Shown: positions 33,842 to 41,273 of the stretch, piece after piece
Layout: the number at the start of each line of letters is the position of its first letter
Position numbering within the stretch: position 1 is the first letter of the stretch
Source of the DNA: Hyphococcus luteus
Lineage (GTDB): Bacteria > Pseudomonadota > Alphaproteobacteria > Caulobacterales > Parvularculaceae
Length of the DNA: 64,000 bases
Assembly: GCF_002943565.1 (NCBI RefSeq)
Contig: NZ_PJCH01000011.1
Location: forward strand, 186,001-250,000
Reading direction: 5' to 3'
Translations under genes and position numbers: made by a program
Notes under the pieces: generated by a model
The model's database searches: none
What the model was told of the DNA's origin: nothing
What the model saw: the letters and a program-made list of their open reading frames with translations, nothing else

Positions 33842-33873
33842 GCGGCGCGCCCTTCCCCCGATGGGCGCGCCGC
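33842..33873 (-). terminator. Hairpin downstream of small gene 2
   Basis: GCGGCGCGCCC and GGGCGCGCCGC form a perfect 11-bp stem with a 10-base loop. It lies 48 bases past the stop of small gene 2. No T-run follows on the leftward strand, so it may be a weak terminator or an RNA-stabilising hairpin. The same GCGGCGCG stem sequence is reused at 33323. Confidence 0.5.
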
Positions 33874-33920
33874 GTCTCCCCCTGCTTGGGCGGCGCAACG
33901 CTTCTCGCTTGGCGTTGCTA

Positions 33921-34007
33921 TCAGCGGCGGACCGTGACGAGGCTGGAAAGGCCGAGGGCCGCGTTGAGGCCGATGAAACCGATGATGATGATTTCGATGA
34001 CGCCCAT
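33921..34007 (-). CDS. 28-residue hydrophobic small protein, copy 2
   Basis: A second 28-codon gene. Its first 19 residues (MGVIEIIIIGFIGLNAALG) are identical to copy 1, ending LSSLVTVRR. GCAGGAGAGATCAAA precedes the ATG. The unit of box, TATCCT element, a 5' leader that can fold (GGTCGGGA...GACC) and coding region is duplicated as a whole, about 323 bases apart. Third-position changes between copies (for example AAT/AAC for Asn15) while the N-terminal protein stays the same support a real coding sequence. The predicted location is the inner membrane. Function is unknown; too short for most annotation pipelines. Confidence 0.7.
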   Translation of the reverse strand: MGVIEIIIIGFIGLNAALGLSSLVTVRR

Positions 34008-34087
34008 TTTGATCTCTCCTGCTTTCCGTCTTCCGGTCTTTCCCGACCGCCGATGATTGAAGGATAGGAGGAGCCCCGATTTATCGC

Positions 34088-34103
34088 TGTGATGGGCGTC
34101 ACA
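34088..34103 (-). promoter_or_regulatory. CRP-type box upstream of small gene 2
   Basis: TGTGATGGGCGTCACA is a second perfect TGTGA-N6-TCACA palindrome, 81 bases above the ATG at 34007. The TATCCT element (34061-34066) again has its centre 32 bases from the box centre, as in copy 1. The box lies 61 bases beyond the cyclase stop. Confidence 0.75.
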
Positions 34104-34164
34104 GGCCGGACCACATCCTTAAAAAAGAATGAACGCCGGCAGTTTTTGCTGATTTTACAGGGGG

Positions 34165-36408
34165 TTAGCTTTGGCCTTGGTGACGCATGGCCTCGGCCTT
34201 GGCGACAAAAAAGGCGATGGCGTCGTCGAACCCGTAAGTCTCGCCCTGCCCGCAGGCCCCGAAATGTTCCAGCGCTCCATAGGCGTCGCCTTCTTCAAGG
34301 GCGAGGATTCCCGCTTCAAAGGCGCGGCGAAACTGCTGGAAAGCGGGACTTGCGGCGAGGGCTTCGTCGCCCGCCAGGGCGAAGATCACCGTCGGGTCGG
34401 AGCGCCCCTTCACCGTAAAGGCGCCAAGCGGCACGGCGGCGAAATCGGGAATGCGCTGGCGCATCTCGGCTGAAATGATGATCGGCACGCCATATTGCTT
34501 GGTGAGCGATTCCAGCCGCGAGGTGAGGTTCACCATATCGCCGAGCATGGAATATTCGAGCTTGTCTTCGGAGCCGAAATTGCCGACCCGCGCTTCGTCG
34601 ACATGAAGGCCGATGCCGATGCGGATCTCCGGCACGGGCAGCTCCTTCGTCGACCGCCATCCGTCATTCAGCTTGTCGAGCGCTTTCATCATGTCGAGGG
34701 CGGCGCGCGCCGCTTCCGCCGGATGGTCGGCCACGTCGATCGGCGCGTTCCACATGGCGGCGAGGCCGTCGCCCATATATTTGTCGACGAGCCCCTTATG
34801 GACGACGACGATACGCGTCATCTGGGTGAAATACTGGTTGAGCATCGCCGTCACCTGTTGCGGCGTCAGCTGCTCCGAAATCGAGGTGAAGCCGCGAATG
34901 TCGGAAAAGAAGGCGGTGATCTCGCGCTGCTCGCCTTCGAGCTTCAACAGCGTCGGGTCGCGTTCAAGACGCTCCAGGAGAAGCGGCGACAGGAACTTGC
35001 CGAAGGCGCCGCGGATAAAGCGCCGCGCCAATTGCTCCTGCTGGAACATCACCACGAAAGCCGGCACGAACGCCGCCGTGACCACTAGGCCCGGCGTCAC
35101 CGGATCGATCAAAAGGCGCGAAGACTGAAAGGCGTAAAAGGCGCCGCCGAAAAGCGCGGCGGTGAGGACCGCCCAGATGCCGAAGCCCGCCGCCGCGGAA
35201 AGGCGCGGCAGGAAAAGCAGGATCATGAGCGAGACGATCGCCGCAAGGCCGATTTCGATGGGGCGCATCAGATCCCAGGCGCGGAACAGCGTCTTGCCCG
35301 CCAGCGCCTGTTCGATGACTTCCGCATGGATGTGCACGCCCGGACGCTCGTCGCCAAGCGGCGTGACAAGGACGTCGCGCAACCCCTCCGCCGAGGCGCC
35401 GATCATGACGATCCTGCCCTTGACCGCATCGGCGATATCGGACGGATCTCCTTCGAGAATATCGACGACCGACAATCGTCTTTTCGCAACGCTGTCGGGC
35501 CGCGAATAATGCACCCAGAGCTGGCCGTCTTCAGTGGTCGGAAAATGCAAGCGGCACATCACCACTTCGGACACCGACTGGCGCGCAATGCCGGTGACAT
35601 GGGCGCGGCACTGGCCGTTCTGCGCCGCCTTCACGAAAGCCGGCGTCGCATATTGCGGATCGAGTTTCGGCGCGGCGACGCGGATCGCCTCAAGCGCAAG
35701 GCTCGGATAGACTTCCGTCCCGTCGCAGGCGAGCGCGATCAGGGGCACGCTCCGGACAATCGCGTCCTCGGCGAGGCCGGCGCGCGCGAAGCCCTCGCCG
35801 CTCGCCGCTTCGCGGAACATCTTCAGCGGCGGCACCACCTGGCGAAAGCTCGGCGCCACGCGCGCAAGATCGCTCGCCGGCATGCCCTGCACGCGGGAGG
35901 CGCCAAGCGCCGGCGGACAGCCCCCGTCGGAAGCGCCGGCGCGCGCCGTCAGATGCAGAACCGTCGGCGCCGATGCGAGCGCCGCCGCAAACCGTCGGTC
36001 GTGATCGACTGCGGCGAGATCGGAAGCGCCAAGCTCGGCGACAATGGGCGCAAGCACCGGCGAATCGAGCCAGCTCTTGGCGACATTGCCGGGGCTTGTG
36101 CGGTCAGGCTCGGCCAGAATGACGTCGAAAACGATGGACGCCGCGCCCGCCTCATTCAGCTTGTCGATGATGGTTGCGAAACGGTGGCGCGGCCACGGCC
36201 ACTGGCCGTATTTTTCAAGCGCCGCGTCGTCGATTTCGACGACGCGCACCGGATCGGCGTCGTAATCGCGCGGAGCCAGGCGCTGGAACTGGTCGAACAC
36301 GCGGTCGCGGGCGATGTTGACGAGCGCCGGGTCGTTGAAAACCAGCGCGAGCGCCAGGACCGCGCCGACCAAACCGGCGATGCGAGGCCCGAGGTGATGG
36401 CGCCCCAT
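34165..36408 (-). CDS. CHASE2-domain class III adenylate cyclase
   Basis: 747 residues. An N-terminal helix, an extracytoplasmic CHASE2 sensor domain (about 35-330), three membrane helices (about 345-430), then a class III cyclase domain (about 470-650). Catalytic residues are present: metal Asp503 (FFSDIRGFTS) and Asp547 (DKYMGDG), and transition-state Asn627 and Arg631 (GDMVNLTSRLE). Lys543 and Asp624 at the purine-selecting positions indicate ATP rather than GTP, so it should make cAMP. It is the last gene of a leftward operon (TPR/barrel, FecR, cyclase; 13-base gap to FecR). It lies upstream of the twin CRP boxes and CRP-like regulator. The CHASE2 ligand is unknown. Confidence 0.92.
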   Translation of the reverse strand: MGRHHLGPRIAGLVGAVLALALVFNDPALVNIARDRVFDQFQRLAPRDYDADPVRVVEIDDAALEKYGQWPWPRHRFATIIDKLNEAGAASIVFDVILAEPDRTSPGNVAKSWLDSPVLAPIVAELGASDLAAVDHDRRFAAALASAPTVLHLTARAGASDGGCPPALGASRVQGMPASDLARVAPSFRQVVPPLKMFREAASGEGFARAGLAEDAIVRSVPLIALACDGTEVYPSLALEAIRVAAPKLDPQYATPAFVKAAQNGQCRAHVTGIARQSVSEVVMCRLHFPTTEDGQLWVHYSRPDSVAKRRLSVVDILEGDPSDIADAVKGRIVMIGASAEGLRDVLVTPLGDERPGVHIHAEVIEQALAGKTLFRAWDLMRPIEIGLAAIVSLMILLFLPRLSAAAGFGIWAVLTAALFGGAFYAFQSSRLLIDPVTPGLVVTAAFVPAFVVMFQQEQLARRFIRGAFGKFLSPLLLERLERDPTLLKLEGEQREITAFFSDIRGFTSISEQLTPQQVTAMLNQYFTQMTRIVVVHKGLVDKYMGDGLAAMWNAPIDVADHPAEAARAALDMMKALDKLNDGWRSTKELPVPEIRIGIGLHVDEARVGNFGSEDKLEYSMLGDMVNLTSRLESLTKQYGVPIIISAEMRQRIPDFAAVPLGAFTVKGRSDPTVIFALAGDEALAASPAFQQFRRAFEAGILALEEGDAYGALEHFGACGQGETYGFDDAIAFFVAKAEAMRHQGQS

Positions 36409-36421
36409 GGGGTCCGCTCCC

Positions 36422-38839
36422 CTAAAGCGGCGGCGGCGTCGCGCCGGGAACGCGCGGCATCAGTTCGATCTGGCCGGTCCCCTCGCCGCCGGCGCCGTCA
36501 TTGAAGTTGAAATAGATGTCGGCGTTTTCGCCGGCCCCGCCATTGCCGTCGCGGATCAGGAACAGGGCGTTTTCGATATTCGTCCCGCTGAAATCATCCG
36601 CGCCGAAACCGAACACCCCCTGGCCGCCGGCCGCGTCGTCAAAACTGACCGCGCTTAAGTTTTCGAAAATATCGAGATTGAAGTTGTTGAACGTATCGTC
36701 GATGGCGACCGACACATAGGATTCGCCGCCGCCCACCGTGCGGTTGGCGAAATTGATGTCGATCTCGGCCTCCGCATCGCCGGAGGAAAACGTCCCGTTC
36801 GCCCGCTCGATCGCTGCATAGCCGGCAAAGCCGCGCCCCGCCGCCGTGCCGTCGAAATGGTACGTGCCGGCGCCGAGCGAACCCGCCAGCGCCTCAAGTT
36901 CGGCGATGGTCGAAAGCGGCGGAACGCCGGAATCCTGAAAGGCACCCACTTCCGTATACAGATGATTTCCGGCGTCGTCGGACACGATCGCCGCAATATC
37001 GGCCTCGAGCCCGTCGCCGTCGCCGATGATCGCCTGACCTTTCAGCGCGTTCGGATCGGAACTAATCGAGGCCAGCGTATGGAAGGCGAGCCCGAAAAGA
37101 CCGCTGTCGAATGACGCCGCCTGGTCGAGGGCGACATATTGCACCGTGTTCTCGCCGCCGATCGCCGCGTCCGCCGCCGCGGAGACAGCGAGGAAGGACG
37201 AGCCCCCGCCGACCGTGCGATTGTCGAAATCGATTTCAAGCTGGACATAAGAAACGCCGGTCAGGGGCGTCGGCGTTCCCAGGGTCGAAATGACATTGGT
37301 CGAAAAACCCGTCACCAAAGTCGTGCCGGCGCCGCTCAACCCGTCAAGTTCGGTTATCGACAGGGCGAAGCCGAGCGGCGTCGTGAAATAGGCGAGGTCC
37401 CCCTCGCCCGGCGTAAACATCAGGTCGTCGGCGCCGCCTGTAAGCGCAATATTGTTGTTCTGGGCGTCGACGTCCGAATAGTCGATGCTGACATCCGCCG
37501 TCACCGTGTCGTTTTCCCCCTGACGGATGGTGAGGTTGTATGTCGGCGTCATATAGACGGCGAGATCGTTGTCGCCGGCGGAGAACGGAACGCCGGCGCT
37601 GTCGAACAGGGCGTTCAGATAACCGTCTTCAAAAGCGGCGCCGCCGCCGGTGAAGCCGGAGAAATTGCGCTGGGTGAGATCGTCCGGATCCGTCACCGTC
37701 CCGTCAAAGCGCGCGAAACTCGCCAGCGCTTCCGGCGCGATGGTGCGCGAGGCCCAGTCCACATGGATCTGGAAGATCACGACGCCGTCTTCGATGCTCG
37801 TCCCATTGTCGATCTGCGCCGGCGCGACGGCGAAAAGCACCCCGTCCGGATTGTTGGTCTGCGCATCCGCAAAATCGTCGAGAACATCGAGCGGCAGGAT
37901 ATCGCCCACGGGGATCGTCACAGGCGGCGGTGGCGGGGGCGGCGGCGGCGGCGGCGCATCGTCATCGCCCACCGAAGGCTGCTCCGGTTTGTTTTCGGTA
38001 TCCTCGTCGTTCTTTTCGTTCTTGTTTTCGGCGTATCGCCGTTCGTCGTCGCCTTCCTGCGCGCCCTGGCCCGAATTGTTCAGAGGATCGCCCGCATAGT
38101 CGAACGCAGAGCCCTCGCTTTCGGGAATGACCGGCACGAAGGCCTCGTAAATGCGCCTCAACAACTCGTCATCGGCGCGGAACGGTTCGGAAACGCCGTC
38201 GGGGCCGATGCGCACCGCGAAGCCGGAGCGTTTCAGCACCGCTTCAATCGCTTCGCGATTGCCGTCGGTCCAGAATTCAACAAGGCCTTTCGGCGCCAGA
38301 CCGCTATTGTCGCGCACCGGCCCTTCGAGCAGCGCGTAAACATACCCGTCGAGCTCCACCAGAATGACATTGGTGCCGCGCACGCCCATGGTGACGCCGC
38401 TCTCCTGGATCTCGACTTCCGTCGAGCCCGGTTCGGTGTCGCGCCCGGAGGAGAACCGGAACCCGCCGCGGAAGAAATTGATCACCCGCCGGCGGCCCGC
38501 GCCTTGCGCGTCGAAAAATTCGTTGATCGCGGACTCGCTGTTGGGCGAGAAGGTGTAGGTGCTCCAGTCGCACAGCTTTAATTGCAGATGCGAGGCGTCG
38601 CCGGTGCGCACCGTGTCCCCGGTAAACATGTCCGCGCCGCTGGACGGGCGGAAAGCGTTTTCGCGGTTAAGGCGCTCAACGTCGACGGCGGGGCCGACGA
38701 CGGCGGTGGCGTTGCCGGCCTTCGGATCGTTGGTGTCGCGGTCGAAACATTCCGCGGCCTCTGCGCCAAACGGCGCGAGCGCGAGAACAGCGGCGGATGC
38801 GGCGGCTTTCAGCGTCAGCATTGAAATGCGTTTCGTCAT
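36422..38839 (-). CDS. FecR-domain secreted protein with repeated C-terminal units
   Basis: 805 residues. A signal peptide (to about AEA, residue 28) is followed by a FecR-type domain (about 60-200: GDTVRTGDASHLQLKLCD, GVRGTNVILVELDG), an acidic linker with a run of prolines (near 295), then about 480 residues containing a repeated motif: DFDNRTVGGGSSFLAVS, NFANRTVGGGESYVSVA and the weaker DWASRTIAPEAL. FecR domains sit in the periplasm and often work with sensor proteins. It lies between a TPR/barrel gene and the CHASE2 cyclase, with 9- and 13-base gaps, so it may feed an envelope signal to the CHASE2 domain. The repeats look like beta-sandwich units. Confidence 0.82.
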   Translation of the reverse strand: MTKRISMLTLKAAASAAVLALAPFGAEAAECFDRDTNDPKAGNATAVVGPAVDVERLNRENAFRPSSGADMFTGDTVRTGDASHLQLKLCDWSTYTFSPNSESAINEFFDAQGAGRRRVINFFRGGFRFSSGRDTEPGSTEVEIQESGVTMGVRGTNVILVELDGYVYALLEGPVRDNSGLAPKGLVEFWTDGNREAIEAVLKRSGFAVRIGPDGVSEPFRADDELLRRIYEAFVPVIPESEGSAFDYAGDPLNNSGQGAQEGDDERRYAENKNEKNDEDTENKPEQPSVGDDDAPPPPPPPPPPPVTIPVGDILPLDVLDDFADAQTNNPDGVLFAVAPAQIDNGTSIEDGVVIFQIHVDWASRTIAPEALASFARFDGTVTDPDDLTQRNFSGFTGGGAAFEDGYLNALFDSAGVPFSAGDNDLAVYMTPTYNLTIRQGENDTVTADVSIDYSDVDAQNNNIALTGGADDLMFTPGEGDLAYFTTPLGFALSITELDGLSGAGTTLVTGFSTNVISTLGTPTPLTGVSYVQLEIDFDNRTVGGGSSFLAVSAAADAAIGGENTVQYVALDQAASFDSGLFGLAFHTLASISSDPNALKGQAIIGDGDGLEADIAAIVSDDAGNHLYTEVGAFQDSGVPPLSTIAELEALAGSLGAGTYHFDGTAAGRGFAGYAAIERANGTFSSGDAEAEIDINFANRTVGGGESYVSVAIDDTFNNFNLDIFENLSAVSFDDAAGGQGVFGFGADDFSGTNIENALFLIRDGNGGAGENADIYFNFNDGAGGEGTGQIELMPRVPGATPPPL

Positions 38840-38848
38840 GATCGCCCC

Positions 38849-40276
38849 CTAAAACGCAATGCGTTTCGACAGCAAAAGCGCGGCCTTGTGCGCCTTGTAG
38901 TCGAAGTTCAAAATATTGGAGTCGACGGTCTCATATTCATACTGAGCGATGAGATTGATGTCCTTCACTCCTTCCGGCGCTTTCGGGAAGAAGAAGGAGA
39001 ACGGCACGCCCAGCGTCGCGCGCGCGCGATAAAGCCATTCGTCCCGCACTGTGGGGCCGATGAACGGGTCATTGCCGTCATATTCTGATTTTTCCGCCCA
39101 CAGACCAATCAGCGAAAAGGCGCCGCGCCCTAAAAGCCAGCTATGCTGAACATTAGCGCCATAGCGGTCATAAGACTCGAAAGCGACTTCGCCGTCCTTT
39201 ATCATGTAGAGGCCTTCGACCTGGACGGCCTGGGTCGGGCTGAACCGCCATTTGGTTCCGCCGCGCAGGCCGATGCGCTTGCCCGAGCGCAAATAAGCAG
39301 CCCCGAAATTCGACGTCGCGCGGAATTTTTCATCCTCAACCCGCACCGCGCCGTAAGACGTGATTTTCGGGTTCCAGCGATAGGCGGTCCGCACTTCGCC
39401 GCCCCAGCTTGAGAGGTAATCGTCGCCGCCGAGCCAGTAGAAACTCCCGCGCGCCGTCGGCGTGAAGGACCATTTGCCCGAATAGAACGTGCCGCCGGCC
39501 GCAACGGTCGCGGCGTCGAGATCGAGCGTGTCGACCTCGACCTTGTCGGAGCGGTAGTAACCGACATCCGCATGCAGCATATGGCCTTCCTGCGATCCGA
39601 GATCGTGCAGGAGCCTTCCTTGCGCGGAGAAGACATAGGCCGCATCGCCGTTGCGTTGATTGGCCGGCACGATCGCCTCAAGATAGGCCGTGGGATTGAC
39701 CGGATCGTTCGGGATCGCGAATTGCAGCATGCCGCTAGACGGCGCCTGATTGCGGTTTGAATCGTAATCGACGCCGGCGGTGACGGTTAATGAGCCGCGC
39801 GTCCTGCGCTGCTCGTATTTGATGCGGTTCAAATAAGCTTCGGCTTCGGCGGCGAGCGCCGAGGGCAGCAAGCCGCTTTCCAGCGCCAGCTCCAGCTCAT
39901 AGCGCGCGCGGTCGTAAAGCCCGAGCCGGTAAAGCACGAACCCGTATAAGACGCGCACGTCATAAAGATCCGGGTTTATAAGAAGGATCCGTTCGAGCGT
40001 CGCGCCGGCTTCCTTAAGATCGCCCGCCGCGATCTGCTGGCGCGCATAAGCGATGTTAAGCCGGATATCTTCCGGCGCTCTCAGAATTTGCTCGAAGGGG
40101 ATCGCCGCCTCGCGCGCCGTATCGCTTTCTTCCGCACGCCGCTGGACGTCCATGAGCCCCTGATCGGCCGCCTCGCGCGCCGATTCCTCCGGCTCCTGCG
40201 CCAGCGCGGGTCCAAGCAGGCAAAGCGTCCCGGCGACCAGCGCTCCGGATGCGCGACATGCGGACCATTTCACCAT
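38849..40276 (-). CDS. TPR protein with C-terminal outer-membrane beta-barrel
   Basis: 475 residues. Signal peptide MVKWSACRASGALVAGTLCL ending ALAQ. TPR-like helices (about 60-150: LNIAYARQQIAAGDLKEAGA, VRVLYGFVLYRLGLYDRARY) precede a beta-barrel (about 170-475) with alternating aromatic strands, ending ALLLSKRIAF, a C-terminal Phe. The layout matches surface lipoprotein assembly modifier (DUF560/SLAM-like) barrels, though I cannot confirm this by eye. The ATG at 40276 follows GGGGGATTTC and opens the signal peptide; the longer frame to 40489 is not credible. It is the first gene of the FecR-cyclase operon. Confidence 0.78.
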   Translation of the reverse strand: MVKWSACRASGALVAGTLCLLGPALAQEPEESAREAADQGLMDVQRRAEESDTAREAAIPFEQILRAPEDIRLNIAYARQQIAAGDLKEAGATLERILLINPDLYDVRVLYGFVLYRLGLYDRARYELELALESGLLPSALAAEAEAYLNRIKYEQRRTRGSLTVTAGVDYDSNRNQAPSSGMLQFAIPNDPVNPTAYLEAIVPANQRNGDAAYVFSAQGRLLHDLGSQEGHMLHADVGYYRSDKVEVDTLDLDAATVAAGGTFYSGKWSFTPTARGSFYWLGGDDYLSSWGGEVRTAYRWNPKITSYGAVRVEDEKFRATSNFGAAYLRSGKRIGLRGGTKWRFSPTQAVQVEGLYMIKDGEVAFESYDRYGANVQHSWLLGRGAFSLIGLWAEKSEYDGNDPFIGPTVRDEWLYRARATLGVPFSFFFPKAPEGVKDINLIAQYEYETVDSNILNFDYKAHKAALLLSKRIAF

Positions 40277-40489
40277 GAAATCCCCCTGATGAGCGTGCGC
40301 CCGCATGTTGCAGCGCACAGCAATTCTCTCCCAAATCCCCGTCATGCAAACAGCGCGCCTTTTATCTTCATAGAGACGCTGCAGGCCGTTCTTAATCGCA
40401 ACTATGCGCCGCGCTCCTTTGCGCCGCAACCGTTTTCTATTCGGCTGGACGCTGAAATTATTGTAAAAACTGGCCGTAAGACGCCGCAT

Positions 40490-40888
40490 TCAGCGGTGCA
40501 TGAACAACTGCCAGATGATGAAATAATGAGTGCAGTGATGCACCATCTGATCAAAACCAAGCGGTATCCAGAAAGATTGTTTCGTCATGTCCTTAAAGCG
40601 GCCCAGATATTTCGGGCCCGATTTGATCCGGTCCATAAGGAAATGGACGGCGAAATCGAAAAGCGCCAGAAACCAAAGACTTGGGTTCACAACCATGAGG
40701 ATTCCAAGCGTCGTCAGGGCGTGAACGCCCACATGCACGCTCAAAGGCCAGACAAAGCCGGGACCGGGCCGCGCCTTGCCGCGCACCATCCAGCCTGTCT
40801 GCAGCACATAATCGCCGATAAAGTGTTTGATCTGAAACGTAACCAGCATCGCAAAGATGAACTGGCTATCGCTCATGCTCATGATCAT
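40490..40888 (-). CDS. DUF3307-like membrane protein
   Basis: 132 residues with about four membrane helices. The first contains FAMLVTFQIKHFIGDYVLQT, resembling the DUF3307 opening (H-x-x-x-D-Y-x-x-Q), and the middle has HVGVHALTTLGILM and HFLMDRIKSGPKYL with conserved His, Asp and Arg. The DUF3307 family has no settled function. I took the ATG at 40888 because GGGGGATGCC precedes it; ATGs at 40882 and 40876 are also possible. The longer frame to 41014 is Arg-rich and unlikely. It is 213 bases from the TPR gene downstream and is divergent from the FAD oxidoreductase gene. Confidence 0.7.
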   Translation of the reverse strand: MIMSMSDSQFIFAMLVTFQIKHFIGDYVLQTGWMVRGKARPGPGFVWPLSVHVGVHALTTLGILMVVNPSLWFLALFDFAVHFLMDRIKSGPKYLGRFKDMTKQSFWIPLGFDQMVHHCTHYFIIWQLFMHR

Positions 40889-41273
40889 GGCATCCCCCGC
40901 GATGAGCGGCCAACGGCGCCGCAAATGACGCAATGGCGCGGATCGCGCTAGCTTCTTCTCCAGCGCGACGTCGCCCCGCGCCTTGCCCCCGGTTCGCGGC
41001 CGCGCGCACTCCATGCGCAGATGATGGAGAGCGCGCCGCCGCTAACAAAAAGGTACGCATAGTTCCGCCAACGAAGCAAGCTGGCGTTAACGATATTTGT
41101 GCAGCACTTATGCGGCGCTGCACCTAAAGCTGATCGCCCAGGATTTCCGCTGAAACGGCGCGCGCAATCGTCAGGGTCCCGCTGAAATGCAAGCAAGAGG
41201 CAATGAAAAGGTGGATTGAGGGGGCGATATTGGGTATGGGGTTTAATGAGAGGGTTGACCGGGGGACCCGTAG
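40889..41273. other. Divergent promoter region of the electron-conduit cluster
   Basis: About 385 bases between the leftward DUF3307 gene and the rightward FAD enzyme gene. I searched for TGTGA-N6-TCACA and FNR-like TTGAT-N4-ATCAA and found neither in perfect form. It contains the inverted repeat at 41099-41123 and, near 41260, a G-rich run (GGGGGA) that may be the ribosome site of the FAD gene. Confidence 0.45.
41099..41123. promoter_or_regulatory. Inverted repeat GTGCAGC-N11-GCTGCAC
   Basis: A perfect 7-bp inverted repeat with an 11-base spacer, 151 bases before the start of the FAD/cyclic-nucleotide/ferredoxin gene. The dyad could be an operator for the cluster, but the protein that binds it is unknown. 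Confidence 0.35.

Noticed and set aside
34165-36408. Reading the cyclase as a guanylate cyclase
   Set aside because: Lys543 and Asp624 at the purine-selecting positions indicate ATP as substrate.
40889-41273. CRP box controlling the electron-conduit cluster
   Set aside because: No TGTGA-N6-TCACA or close variant in this spacer. Transcriptional control by the nearby regulator is therefore not supported here.
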